From Hyaloperonospora brassicae (taxonomy: Eukaryota > Oomycota > Peronosporomycetes > Peronosporales > Peronosporaceae): a stretch of DNA of 64,000 bases. Below are positions 1 through 10,092 of the stretch, piece after piece. Location: contig CANTFL010001451.1 of NCBI GenBank assembly GCA_947650285.1, positions 558,001-622,000 of the forward strand. Direction: 5' to 3'. The notes under the pieces are model-generated. The model did no database searches, was not told the DNA's origin, and saw only the letters and a program-made list of their open reading frames with translations. A program made the translations under genes and the position numbers. How positions within the stretch are numbered: the stretch's first letter is position 1; each line of letters begins with the position of its first letter.

Positions 1-807
1 CTGTAGCTGAACAAATGAGGCTGCACGGACCACAACGTCAACAAGCAGACACGTCTTGACGTGGTGTAGTACATCATGACTAGCTATCTACACAGATCAC
101 GCACGTCATGCACGTCATGGGATTGTTACAATCCAACACAAAACACGAGCTGACACACGTGAGCGCATCTTGACGACAACGTGTACTATCGACGTGCGAC
201 AATGTGTCTGGTCTTGTGAACTAATGCTGCGACGCAGCACTGAGCCGTTCAACGGAGCAAAGAGGGGATCGATGGAAAATACATAGCGTGAGACGGCCAG
301 CCAGTCGTGTAGCCGTAGGAACGTGTCAACAGCAACAGCAACAGCAACATCTGAGTTCGAAAGTACCACAAACGCAAGCAGCAGCTCACCAGCGGCAGTC
401 AATGCAATGATCGATGGATCCTGTGTAGCGTCTCGTTCTAGTAGGTTTGTTCAACGACAACGCCTTCTTTCAATCTCGTTACGAGCTACAGGTCGTGGCA
501 CTACCTACAAAGTCGTCAGCAGTACCATGGTACAGTATAGCCTCACCGTACACAATGTACTGCTATCCACAATACAGCTCGAGCGAACGAACCCCTATCA
601 ACAACACTTCCCTCCTCCTCCTCCTCCTCCTCTTCCTCTTCCTCCTCCACTACATGACCACACACCGCCACGTACGTAATAGAAATGTATTAAGCACTCG
701 ACACTGCGGCCGTCCGTGGCACTACTACTGTCCCGAGTGCACGTGCAAAAGGGGCAAAGACCACCACGAGACGACCCCACGGCCACGGCCCAGTGATCTC
801 CTCTCTC
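1..807. other. Left-edge non-coding stretch
   Basis: I see no supported gene here. The stretch contains a CAACAG-rich run near 330-350 and a CTC/CTT-rich pyrimidine tract at about 609-652. The short overlapping ORFs are low-complexity or cross the 3' end of the neighbouring minus-strand gene. The last part is presumably the 3' flank of the membrane-protein gene that ends at 808. Confidence 0.5.
609..652. repeat. CTC/CTT microsatellite-like pyrimidine tract
   Basis: The sequence shows an interrupted trinucleotide run of CTC with some CTT units. It would give poly-Pro/Leu or Gly/Gly-Arg products in any frame, which explains the spurious ORFs over it. Confidence 0.75.
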
Positions 808-1914
808 CTAGTACATGTCGCCTTCAAACAGCACTTCGTCGTCGGCGTTCTTGTGGTGGTAAATCTGGTCGCCCTCGTGCAACGACACCTCGACACTTGC
901 CGGCCCGATCGCACGCTGCAGCGCCACGGGCTGTTTCTCCGCGCCCGCAGCCGTCAGCGGCGTCATAATCTCCTCGTAGTCGTCCGTCGCCTCCTGCTCG
1001 CGCATGAGCGCCGTCTGCCGCGCGCGGTCGCGCACCTTCGCGCCAAAGTGGATGAGCCCAATCAGCAGCGCCACGCCGCCAATGACAATGGCCGTGATGG
1101 CCGCGCCGCCCAACTTGGTCGTCTTGGTCGGCGTCTTGGTGTACGTCTTGAACGTCGTGTCCCAGTCCGACGCCATCCCCGTTCGGCTCGTGCAGCACTC
1201 GAGGTGCTCTTCCCACACGGCGTTCGTGACCACGCAGCGGCCCGCGAGGCCCTCGCACTTCTCCGCGAGGTTCTTCCACGTGTACGTCTTGGTCTTGCTA
1301 TACTCGAGCGAGCTCGTGAGGCAGCCACTGAGCACCATGGGCGTGCCCTTTGGGTCGCCGTAGCAGCCGTTCTGGATGGCTTTCGAGCCCTTGATGCTCC
1401 GCGTGTTGCTCGTGTAACGGATGCTCTGCTTGCCCACGGCCCAGAAGCTCTCGCAGTCGGTCGAGGCAAAGAGAATGGCCGTGAGGCTGTCCGAGAGCGG
1501 CCGCAGCGCGTTGTTGATGCGCCACTCGAGCGTCGGGCCGTAGAGGAAGCCGCAGTTCTCGGCGCTGGCAGGACTCGCTTCGTTCGCGCACGACGGCTGC
1601 GTCGTGGCGTCGGCCGCGTAGCAGCAGCCGTTGGACCGCACGGCCGTGTAGATGCTCGGGAGCGACGAGATCTGCGTCGCGTTGCTGCCGTTGATGGTCG
1701 TGCCGTCGTAGCTCTCCGTGGGCGAGATGCACGTGTAGGGGCACGTGACGCAGCCGCCGTTGGCCGCGTAGTTGCTCCAGCCGTCGGTCGAGATCTCAAT
1801 CACGTAGCCCGCCGACTGGTTGAAAAAGTTCTTGGCGGATGCAGTAGTGGCCACGACGACGGCCCAGAGCAGCAGCAGCAATGGGAGCGAGACACAGCGG
1901 TGATGGGTCGACAT
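808..1914 (-). CDS. Cysteine-rich type I membrane protein of unknown function
   Basis: The frame is open for 368 codons from the ATG at 1914; codons upstream in the same frame have no ATG, so this start is preferred. Residues 1-27 form a clear signal peptide (poly-Leu core, cleavage near ATTASA-K). The lumenal or extracellular part (about 28-266) carries many cysteines, including CVTC, CC, and a late CC pair, and several N-glycosylation-type sites such as NQS, NGS and NAT. A Thr/Lys-rich stalk precedes one membrane helix (about 268-291, rich in A/I/V/G). A 75-residue charged tail ends in an acidic stretch. I infer a surface or endomembrane glycoprotein anchored once in the membrane. I do not recognise the family. 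It is transcribed away from CesA3, with 2.3 kb of shared GC-rich DNA between them. The GC-rich third codon positions and the lack of stops support a real gene. Confidence 0.85.
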   Translation of the reverse strand: MSTHHRCVSLPLLLLLWAVVVATTASAKNFFNQSAGYVIEISTDGWSNYAANGGCVTCPYTCISPTESYDGTTINGSNATQISSLPSIYTAVRSNGCCYAADATTQPSCANEASPASAENCGFLYGPTLEWRINNALRPLSDSLTAILFASTDCESFWAVGKQSIRYTSNTRSIKGSKAIQNGCYGDPKGTPMVLSGCLTSSLEYSKTKTYTWKNLAEKCEGLAGRCVVTNAVWEEHLECCTSRTGMASDWDTTFKTYTKTPTKTTKLGGAAITAIVIGGVALLIGLIHFGAKVRDRARQTALMREQEATDDYEEIMTPLTAAGAEKQPVALQRAIGPASVEVSLHEGDQIYHHKNADDEVLFEGDMY

Positions 1915-2153
1915 GGTAAGGGGTCGTAGTGGCTCGGGGGGTAGCAAGCGTGAGCAGTAGAGCTACGGGATGGACACGAGGTGGGATATCTCAAGTGGAA
2001 GGCCCGAAAAGGGAAACGAAATCGCGTGTTGGAGGGGGTGTCGGTTTGACTTGGGGTTTGTATGCGCACGGGAATCGCGGGTGGCAGTGGCTGGCGTACC
2101 TCTCGAGCCAAAGTTGTAGACAACGCGACGCGGCAGAGGGTGAGCGAGGAAGT

Positions 2154-2179
2154 GACGGACGGACGGACGGACGGACGGA
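2154..2179. repeat. (GACG)n tetranucleotide repeat
   Basis: Six and a half uninterrupted GACG units are seen directly. Confidence 0.9.
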
Positions 2180-3978
2180 GTGACTGCTTTACGAACCAAT
2201 GGGTCACTCACTGGTCGATAAAGTCGATCGATAGAGCAGCGAACGGCCTCTGTGTCCCGCGCCTTTCGACTGCAGCAAGAGAAAAATACAGAGTGATGGA
2301 CAGCGAGCACGAGGCGGCGGCGGCCGTTGCGACGGGAAACGGCTGCGCGGTAAATTACGCGTAAATTACGACGCGCAACGAGGCAGTGCGCGCGCGCGAC
2401 CGTGGGCAGCGACGGGGCGGTCCGTGAAGACACGATGGGCACGCGAAATTTTGGGAATCCACTGCTGGCAGTCGGGCCGACTCGACTGAACGGACCGAGT
2501 CCCGGACACCGGGGCACGGACTGACTACGTGACGGACAAAGTCAGTCGGGCGCGAAGACACAAAGGGGCAGCAAGTGCTTCAACTTGACTTGGCGGACGC
2601 AACTGCCGTCGAGCGCGAGGTCTCGCCACGTCCACGTCTGCCCCCGCCGAGCAATCACCATTAGTTTCTGGATTGTGGCCATAAAGGAGGCGGTAAGTGG
2701 ATACGCCCGTCGTGTTACTCGCGCATGTCGTGAAACAATCGGACAAGAAGATGAGTGGTCTCGCTCTGTCTTCGACAAAGCTCGACCGGCAGGTCTATGC
2801 GGCCGCGACGCAAGTGCGCATATCTTGCGACAAAGACCACCACGCGGGTCGAGGAGGGACATTGACTGGCGTAGTGTCGCCGCGCCGAAATGACTGGCTG
2901 GCGCTTCTGGCTACGCTCAACCCCTTGAGCTCGCTCGTTTCCACCCCCTCGTGAAAGTAATCGCGTTCGTCGACTCGCGCCACGCTACGCGTAGATGCCG
3001 TCCCAACGTCATTGCAGTCGTTGTTGCGACGCGCGAACGGAGAAAGGGATGCGACTGTCGCGCGTCGGCCGTTCGAGAACACACGACGTGCTGTTGCGAT
3101 GGCGACCGCTGCCGTGTGTTTACAGACATCATCAGTACGTCTGGCCGCCTCCACTTCGTCTTCCTTCGTCTTCTACTTCCACAACAACTATTTCCACAAC
3201 AACTATTTCCACTTCTTTGCCAACCAGCTTCTAACGCATAAAGAATCAATTGCTCAGCCTGATCTTGAATTACTGCACGGACCATCCGATCGGCATACTG
3301 GACTCAAGTCACCTGCCAGTCGCCACCGCCGCCGCAGCTGCATGAGGTGACCAGGATCAGGTTCAAACGCCTCAAGGTCTGAATCGAACGTCGTCGAACC
3401 CCACGTGCGCGCCGCCGTCTCTTCCGCACGCTGTCGTCGCGTCGTCGCCGTGTCAGAACCGACCGCGCGCGCGACCGGCTCGTCTATGCTCGCGCGGTCG
3501 TCGAGAATCCATTTGCGTTTCGTCGCACGCTCGTGCGCTCGCGCGTCTCGCGTGTCGCACCCAACCGACGCCAGCGCGCGCGCGCGACTGACAACGAGGT
3601 CCAGTGCAGTCAATCGCGCGCGCGTGTCTCTGGCGCGGCGCCCGTGGCAGAGGCGCCAAGTGCACGTCGCGCAGAAGCCAGTTTCACGCGCTGGCGCAGC
3701 AGATAGGCCCGTCTATCCCGCGCACATACACTCCCACGCGCACGGACGTCTCCCTCCCCTTGCGCGCTGCGCTTGACTTGACCAACACCGGCCACGCGCG
3801 CATAAATGACCGACCGTGGTAGTTTACCCCTACCCCGCCCGCACGCCAGCGAAACGCCCGCCTGGCCACCCGCTCGCCGCCTCTCTCCCCCTCTCTCTCT
3901 CTCTCGCTCGCTCGCTCCTCGTCTTGCGAGGAAAAAACCACTCGACCGAGCGGCCAACCGGAGCGGCCCCACGAGAGC

Positions 3979-3986
3979 TCATTTCT
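3979..3986 (+). promoter_or_regulatory. Candidate oomycete initiator (TCATTTCT) for CesA3
   Basis: The motif TCATTTCT matches the published oomycete Inr consensus (TCATTYY type) and is followed by a pyrimidine and T-rich stretch. It lies about 250 bp upstream of the CesA3 ATG. Only the sequence match supports it; no transcript data were available. Confidence 0.35.
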
Positions 3987-4235
3987 GGTTTGGTGCTCGT
4001 CGCCAGCAGACAACCCCACGGCCTCGCTCCCCCTCTCGCCCGTCCGTCCGTCCCCCCTCTCTCTCTCTCCCTCTCTTGATCGATCGAGTCGACCGCGCGC
4101 CTCTGCAGCTCTTTGTCGCGCCACTCCCTCTCGACAGACGGACGGACGTCTCCTCTCGCTTGTCGACGGTACCGGCCGACTGACTGACTGCCTGCCTCTG
4201 TGTCTGCGCGCGAGTCACGACACAGGCGCAGCAGC

Positions 4236-7200
4236 ATGTCGCTCACGGGCGCGGGCGTGATCGCCTCTGTCGTGGGCATCCTCGGCGGGCTGTCGCTCTC
4301 GTGCGGCGGCTGGTCGTCGCTCTCCCTCGGCGCGCGCTCGCTCTTTGTCACGACGCAGTTCCTCTCGGCGTTTGCCATGTACGTGTGTTGTGTGTCGCGC
4401 ATGCAGTTGGACCATCACTCTGGGAGGCCACGTGGCGGTTTCCTTAAAGGGAAACGACTGAGATGGGGATAGGGTTCGTACTGACGCCATTTTCTTATTT
4501 TGGTGTTGCTTTTTGTCGAATCATCACAGGGGATTTGTCGTGGCGTTCACGGCCATTGTCTCGCTGTCGGACACGAACGAGTGGGTCGCGCTCGCTGCAG
4601 GCGGCGGCGCGGGCTTTCTGGTTGCGCTGCTCGTCGGGTTCCTCACGCTGTGCGGGCCGTACATCCTCATCTTTGTCACGGGCGGCCTCATTGCCGCCTA
4701 CCTGCTGCTCATTGACGCGCACAATGGCATCAACGTGTTCCCCGCCGACAATCAGCTCGCGCGGCAGGAGTTTGTCATTGCGTTTATGATTATCTTTGAG
4801 CTCGTGTGCTGCTCGAGCTCCAAGTCGCTCGAGCTCGAGAACCACCGCATGAAGTACGTTGTCTTCTCGGCCATTACCGGCGGCTGGTTGGCGGCCGACG
4901 GCGTCTCGCGGCTCATTGACGCGAGCGCCGTGTTGTCGGACGTGGCCTACCAGTCGATCCAGCACGGCGGCACGGCGGCGCTCAAGGGCATGGACGCGAG
5001 CTCGCAGACGCTCATGTTTGTCGTCTGGGCCGCCGTCGTGGTCATTGGCGGCCTCAACCAGCTCTCGATGCGCTGGGGCCTCATGTGCTACAACCGCGTG
5101 GGCGCCCACGCGCAGCTCGGACCAGTGGAAGAGCAACTGCCGGAGCTGCCGACGGGCGCGACGTTGCCGGCCCAGACGCTCACGGAGCGCGTTCGCCTCG
5201 TGTGCGAGAACTGCTTTGCGACAGTGCCCAGTGGCACTGCGTTTTGCACGGAGTGCGGCGAAGCAATGCCGTCGGAAGACGCGAACCCGGACGTGAGCAT
5301 CTCGCAGGCGCAGATGCCGTCCGTCACGATGAACAGCAAGAGCCAAGCGCCGGAGCGGTGGCAGCAAGTGCCGCATCGCACGTACCTCAGCACGACGTCG
5401 TTTGTCGACCCCAAGCACGCGAAAGAAGGCGGTGTGAGCATGAAGGACAATGGCCGCAGTATCCGTTTTATGGACTCTGGCGTGCAAGGCCCGGACGGCA
5501 AGATGGGGCAATACAACGACTCGATTGCTGGGGTGCGCAACTACTACGAGCCGTCGTTCCGATCGTTCGCCATGTCGACGTACTCGATTGCGAATCGAGC
5601 GGCCGAGCCTGTGGAGACGCCCAACATCCGCAAGTACAAGATGTCGGGCAGTGGCATGTTCCACGTGTTTTACTTTGGCACGGCGGCTACGGGTGTGATC
5701 TGGCTGTACTACTTGACGACGATGTACCCGCAGCAGTACTTTTGCGACCACGCGCGGCCGACGCTACCGTGTGACATGTTGCCCGCCAGTGAGACGGACG
5801 GGTGTTTCAGCTCGACGGTTAACTTTGACTCGGACTCGGGCGATGGATACTGTATTCGGAACGTGCCGTTCATGTCGTGGGTCATGTACGCCATGATGAT
5901 TTTCAGCGAGTTTCTCAATTTCTTTTTGGGACTGCTGTTCAACTTCAGTATGTGGCGTCCGATTCGTCGTGGTGCGCGGTACATGAACGACTTCAAGCCG
6001 CCTATCCCCAAGGAACAGTGGCCGACGGTCGACATCTTTGTGTGTCACTACATGGAACCGGTCACGGACTCGATGCAGACACTGAAGAACTGTCTTGCGC
6101 TGCAGTACCCGCCCGAGCTCCTCCACATCTTTGTGCTGGATGACGGTTACACCAAGTCTGTCTGGGACGCGAATAACCATTTCAAGGTGACGGTGAACAC
6201 CAAGGTGATTGAGATTTGTGGTGACTTGCGTGGCGATCTGGCGCGACTTATGCACGAGCGTGTGGTGGGGCCTGTGCAAGACGATCAGAGCTTGAAGACG
6301 TGGCGTCGCCAGCACAGCTCTGTCCGCGAACTTCGCAAAGAGGGTGGCAAGGGTGTGCAGCGTCGTGATTGTGCTGTTGGTTCGCTATCGGACGACTATG
6401 ACTACCGTGACCGTGGCATCCCTCGTGTGACTTTTATCGGACGCATGAAGCCCGAGACGCACCACTCGAAGGCCGGCAACATCAACAATTGCTTGTTTAA
6501 CGAAGGCGCGGACGGCAAGTATTTGCTGATTCTGGATAATGACATGAAGCCGCATCCGAAGTTTTTGCTTGCGGTGCTGCCGTTCTTCTTCTCGGAAGGC
6601 GAGGCTGTGGACGGTGGAGGGCGTCAGTACAGCGACGACATTTCGTGGAACCAGGTGTCGTATGTGCAGACCCCTCAGTACTTCGAGGACACGCCTCAGT
6701 TGACGATCATGGGTGATCCGTGCGGGCACAAGAACACCATTTTCTTCGACGCTGTGCAGTGTGGCCGCGATGGTTTCGACTCGGCAGCTTTTGCCGGTAC
6801 GAATGCTGTGTTCCGTCGCCAAGCGTTCGACTCGATCGGTGGCATTCAGTACGGTACTCAGACTGAAGATGCGTTCACGGGCAACGTGCTCCACACTTCT
6901 GGTTGGGACTCGGTGTACTTCCGCAAGGATTTCGAAGGCGATGCCAAGGACCGTATCCGACTGTGTGAAGGCGCTGTTCCTGAAACAGTGGCTGCTGCCA
7001 TGGGCCAGAAGAAGCGTTGGGCAAAGGGTGCTGTGCAGATTTTGCTGATGAAGAATGAGAGTGAAGTCGACCCGGACTGGCGTCCGCCGCGCGTGCCTGC
7101 CCCGGACCCGAAGCCGTCTCTTACGTTCCCGCGCAAGATGTTCTTCTACGACTCGGTGCTGTACCCGTTCGGTTCGATTCCTGCCCTGTGTTACGTGGCG

Positions 7201-7827
7201 ATCGCCGTCTACTACTTGTGCACGGGCGACGCTCCGATTTACGCTCGTGGGACGAAGTTCCTGTACTCTTTCTTGCCCGTGACGTTCTGCCGTTGGGTGC
7301 TGAACTTGCTGGCGAACCGCGCAGTCGACAACAATGACGTGTGGCGTGCGCAGCAGACATGGTTTTCGTTCTCGTTCATTACGATGATGGCCATTTTCGA
7401 GGCCGTCCAGGCGCGCGTGACGGGGAAGGACAAGTCGTGGGCAAACACGGGTGCTGGTCAGAAGACGTCGTGGACGGAGATTCCGAACGTGCTTTTCTTC
7501 TTCACGCTGCTGTTCAGTCAGCTCGTGGCACTCATTCGTTTCTTTGAGTACGAGAACGCGACGAATCCGTGGAACTACGTGTCTGCCATGTTCTTTGGCT
7601 TTTTCGTCATGAGCCAGTTCTACCCCATGGTCAAGATGAGTATTACCGAGTACTGCGGCTGGGACCATACTGCTGCGACCTTTACGGCGAACGTGTTTGG
7701 CTCGTTGCTCGTGGTCTACATTGTGGTCTTCGTGCAGCTGTGGCAAGTCTACTACGCGGGCAATCTCCAGGTGGCCCAAGGCATCGTAGCAGGCTCGAAC
7801 GACCCTGACCCGGTGGCGGCGACGTAG
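4236..7827 (+). CDS. CesA3: Cellulose synthase 3 (CesA3), two exons joined 4236-4378 and 4530-7827
   Basis: This is a family 2 glycosyltransferase that polymerises UDP-glucose into wall cellulose at the plasma membrane. Exon 1 starts at the ATG at 4236, and joining it across a GT..AG intron (4379-4529) in phase 2 gives 1146 residues, close to the length I know for oomycete CesA3. There is no N-terminal PH domain, unlike CesA1/2/4. Several membrane helices fill residues 1-230. A four-cysteine zinc-ribbon-like motif (C273, C276, C287, C290) follows. The catalytic core has LDDG (D585-D586), DND (717-719), TED (D828) and QKKRW (874-878). The C-terminal block has further membrane helices. Residue 1105 is glycine (codon 7699-7701), in the local context GSLLV; this is the position reported as altered in isolates resistant to carboxylic acid amide fungicides. 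All catalytic residues are intact, so the gene looks functional. Confidence 0.96.
4379..4529 (+). other. CesA3 intron 1
   Basis: The donor is CAT|GTACGTGT and the acceptor is TCATCACAG|GG. The intron is 151 nt long. The split codon AT|G restores Met48, and exon 2 continues as GFVVAF in the long open frame. The intron itself contains stops in the exon 1 frame. The exon 2 frame has no upstream ATG, so splicing is required. Confidence 0.85.
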
Positions 7828-8397
7828 ACCGGATTGTGTCGCGAAGACGCAGACGATGTTTGGCCGACGAGGAGAAGGACGAGATACAGGATGCGATGCA
7901 TGCCGAGTGCACGTGACGAGTAGCGGTGGTGTAGCCTATGTAGCGAGCCGGCGACGCGCTCGCAAGTGTGCGCTGTCGTCGTCGTCGCTTTCTCTTTAGT
8001 GACTGGACATTTGCATACATAAAATTGCTTTTGCCAGAGTCGGTTGACGTGTCTTGTTGGGTCGGGTGCTAACCCGTAGTGGTGTCCGATGCACATGTGA
8101 GGAAGCGCGTAAGAAGGCTATTGCACGAACGGCCATGAGGTGTCCTTCCTCTTGTGGACTTGTTCCTTGCCTGCGCGTGGTAATGACGTCAACTGGTATG
8201 CGATACCGCCTAGTGCATACGACCTTGGCCACCTCACCTCTGCTCGGCCGTCTTTTGTATGGCGGTCTGTTGGCCGTTACGCGTTGTAGTCTGCACTTGT
8301 GCGGAAGATGGAGGAAGTAGCAGTAATATATATGTAGCAAGAGTAATATATACTGAGAGTAAATTACTGTCATTTGTTAGTCCTACTGGATGCACTT
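7828..8397. other. CesA3 3' flank
   Basis: No gene is supported here. This is the 3' untranslated and downstream region of CesA3. It turns AT-rich after about 8310, where the short direct repeat GTAATATAT occurs twice (about 8322-8355). Confidence 0.4.
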
Positions 8398-8399
8398 GA

Positions 8400-8690
8400 C
8401 TAGCACTGCCACTTCACCAGGTCAAGGTACATCTGGTACACGTCCAGCGTGCCCATCGTGCAAGCGCTGGCCCCAAATGCAGTCCGTGTATCGCTGTTCC
8501 ACTTATCATCCTAGTGATAGGCCGACATGACGGCCGTCTTCTCTCGTACCATATGTCAGCCTGTTACGTTTTCGTGCAACCAGACAACTTATTAGCCAAT
8601 CAGGTGAGATGGCAACGTACCTGTAACAGGTCTTGCAGTTGAACACTGGGACTTCGATGACCTGTCAGAAACAATATCTTCTATCACGTG
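8400..8690 (-). pseudogene. Possible exons of an unidentified minus-strand gene
   Basis: On the minus strand, a 41-nt segment (about 8617-8657) is bounded by a good acceptor (TTCTGACAG) and a consensus donor (GTACGT). It is followed by a roughly 60-nt intron-like stretch ending AACAG. The segment reads VIEVPVFNCKTCYR in one frame. Further downstream, about 8402-8505 reads a protein-like stretch ending DLVKWQC before a stop, but in a different frame interrupted by one stop. The two pieces do not join cleanly, so this is either a decayed gene or chance. I do not recognise the product. Confidence 0.2.
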
Positions 8691-8697
8691 CCTTGCT

Positions 8698-8994
8698 ATG
8701 ACGTTTTGCAAGGGAATCGAATGTCGCAGCGCAGCGCAGCGTCTGTTTGTTCGTTCGAGCATGGGCTACAACACTGTACGGCAATCGACGAGCACGGAAG
8801 GAGATACTTTCGTTCAAGAGTACACCAATGTATACAAGCCAACCGCAATTGTAATACACGTTGTTTTGTTACTCAATTCAGTAGCTACTACTTTTTTTCG
8901 TTTGTCTTTCTTCAAAGGGGCTATCGACACCTATGCGCTCTCGAACGTTGGGGCCAAGCACATCAGCAGCACGCGCAGCAAGCAATCGCAATGA
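8698..8994 (+). CDS. Tentative small gene with a 66-nt intron
   Basis: An ATG at 8698 opens a frame that runs to a TGA at 8994, either straight through (98 codons) or with removal of a candidate 66-nt intron (8851-8916). The intron has a GT donor, a long T-rich tract and an AAAG acceptor, and its length is a multiple of three. The spliced reading is 76 residues. There is no signal peptide or recognisable domain. It lies in the gap between CesA3 and the convergent coiled-coil gene. It could equally be a chance ORF. Confidence 0.25.
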   Translation: MTFCKGIECRSAAQRLFVRSSMGYNTVRQSTSTEGDTFVQEYTNVYKPTAIVIHVVLLLNSVATTFFRLSFFKGAIDTYALSNVGAKHISSTRSKQSQ

Positions 8995-9021
8995 TGACGA
9001 AGAGTAATGAGTCTTCCTCAG

Positions 9022-9276
9022 TTACTGCGAATGCTCTCCACGCATAACTTCGTCCAAAAACACGTCACGTTCCACAGCTTCAACGGGGGTAATGAGCCCC
9101 AAAGAATAGCGGATCGCGAACGCATTCTCGAACAAAGTCTGCTGCCATGCCTTGACCGCACCACGTTCCGGAGCCTTCGGTGAGCGATGAGCTCCGGGAG
9201 ACGCAACAGAGAGCAATGGGTCTCTGGAGCGCCAATCCCGGAAGCTTGTTGCCCTCTCTGGCAACGTGTGTGTGGT
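9022..9276 (-). other. In-frame continuation after the stop of the coiled-coil gene
   Basis: Directly after the TAA at 9277-9279 the same frame stays open for about 84 codons to a TAA at 9022-9024. Its composition is protein-like: RDWRSRDPLLS, then AVKAWQQTLFENAFAIRYSLG, then EAVERDVFLDEVM. The other two frames look random. I infer either a nonsense mutation (or sequencing error) that truncated a longer protein, or an unseen intron that removes the stop. The only short GT..AG pair spanning the stop, about 26 nt, is too small for a normal intron and would shift the frame. Confidence 0.4.
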
Positions 9277-10032
9277 TTAACACCCGTTGCCCAGCGCGAT
9301 GCGTCTTCCTCCAGTCTCCACGCGCGTCAGTTTTTTTGCTGACAGCATCGTTGAAGCACCAGTGCCGGCAGTCGCAGCAATAACCGCACGGAAAGCAGCA
9401 GTGGCTTCCACACGCGCACGGGTGGATGCAGTGCTCGCAGTCGCACCGACACGCGCTCGAGCAGTAGTCGTTGGACGAACACGCGCACGAGAACCAGCAG
9501 TAGGTCCAGCCTTCACACTGGCAGCGACGTCTTTGGCGCTTGCAAGCACACGAGCGCGTTCATCTTGGCCGGTTGTGGTTCTCCCGCGAGGCGTCGTGCT
9601 TGTCTTGGAGGGCGCTGCGACTGTCTTCTCATGCGTCTTCTGCTGCACGGGTGCCTTGTTCGCGCCCTTCGCCTCCGCACTGCCGTCTTGAGAGTCCTTC
9701 TGCTGCAGCACCAGCTGCAACTCGGACTCACGCCGAACCTCGAGCTGATCTTGCGTGGCCTTCAGCAGCTGTTGTTCAAGTCTTGCACTTGAGGCCTCAG
9801 CCGTTTCAACGCGTTGCCGGAGCGCCAGTACTTGGCTCTCCATCTTGAGCCGCGACTCGATTGCTTCGTCTCGCTCGTTGTCGGCACGCTTCACCAGGTC
9901 CGCTTGCAACGCACTGAGGTGCTTCAGCGCAACGGCTTGCTGCTGTAGCACGTCGTTCGCGCGTTGAAGTTTGCCGTACGCACGCAAAATTGCATCGTAA
10001 GTGGTCTGGGTGAAAGTCGCCGTGATGTCCAT
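9277..10032 (-). CDS. Coiled-coil protein with basic Ala/Thr/Arg tail
   Basis: This frame runs 251 codons from the ATG at 10032; the same frame further upstream has no ATG. Residues about 5-115 show heptad-like spacing rich in L, A, Q, E and R, typical of a long coiled coil. From about 130 on the protein is low-complexity and basic, rich in K, T, A and R, with recurring ARARV/TRARV units. This resembles a histone H1-like or nucleic-acid-binding tail, but I do not recognise an orthologue. The TAA stop at 9277 is followed in the same frame by another 84 codons with coding character, so the annotated end may not be the true one. A TCATTTTCCAT initiator-like motif sits 19 bp upstream of the ATG. 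Confidence 0.7.
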   Translation of the reverse strand: MDITATFTQTTYDAILRAYGKLQRANDVLQQQAVALKHLSALQADLVKRADNERDEAIESRLKMESQVLALRQRVETAEASSARLEQQLLKATQDQLEVRRESELQLVLQQKDSQDGSAEAKGANKAPVQQKTHEKTVAAPSKTSTTPRGRTTTGQDERARVLASAKDVAASVKAGPTAGSRARVRPTTTARARVGATASTASTRARVEATAAFRAVIAATAGTGASTMLSAKKLTRVETGGRRIALGNGC

Positions 10033-10050
10033 TGCGAATTGGAGAGCAGA

Positions 10051-10061
10051 ATGGAAAATGA
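10051..10061 (-). promoter_or_regulatory. Oomycete Inr-like element upstream of the coiled-coil gene
   Basis: On the minus strand the sequence TCATTTTCCAT fits the oomycete initiator consensus. It lies 19-29 bp upstream of the ATG at 10032, within the usual range of short oomycete 5' leaders. The support is the motif match and position only. Confidence 0.45.
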
Positions 10062-10092
10062 CAAAGAAGCACAAGGGACGGCGGCGGAGTGG

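Larger units (their letters stand above)
1915..4235. promoter_or_regulatory. Divergent intergenic region between membrane gene and CesA3
   Basis: This 2.3-kb GC-rich stretch separates two divergent genes and must hold both promoters. It contains a GACG tetranucleotide run (2154-2179), a direct duplication of a 15-nt TTTCCACAACAACTA-like unit (about 3178-3212), CGCG-rich segments (3400-3660) and two pyrimidine-rich tracts (about 3884-3917 and 4030-4078) just upstream of CesA3. Many ORFs cross it on both strands, but none has a recognisable domain and they overlap one another in conflicting frames, so I treat it as non-coding. Confidence 0.5.

Noticed and set aside
793..1929. 378-codon plus-strand ORF opposite the membrane protein gene
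   Set aside because: It is a mirror frame of the GC-rich minus-strand gene; its Arg/Val/Ala-rich composition and lack of any domain show it is a shadow.
2530..4183. Overlapping ORFs of 70-190 codons on both strands in the intergenic region
   Set aside because: They conflict with one another, are Arg/Ser-rich as expected for CG-rich non-coding DNA, and contain simple repeats.
4495..7779. Long minus-strand ORFs opposite CesA3 (418 and 464 codons)
   Set aside because: They are His/Arg-rich shadows of the cellulose synthase frame, with no domain and no independent start context.
9277..9279. Stop of the coiled-coil gene as a selenocysteine codon, given eEFSec nearby
   Set aside because: The codon is TAA, not TGA, so selenocysteine insertion does not apply.
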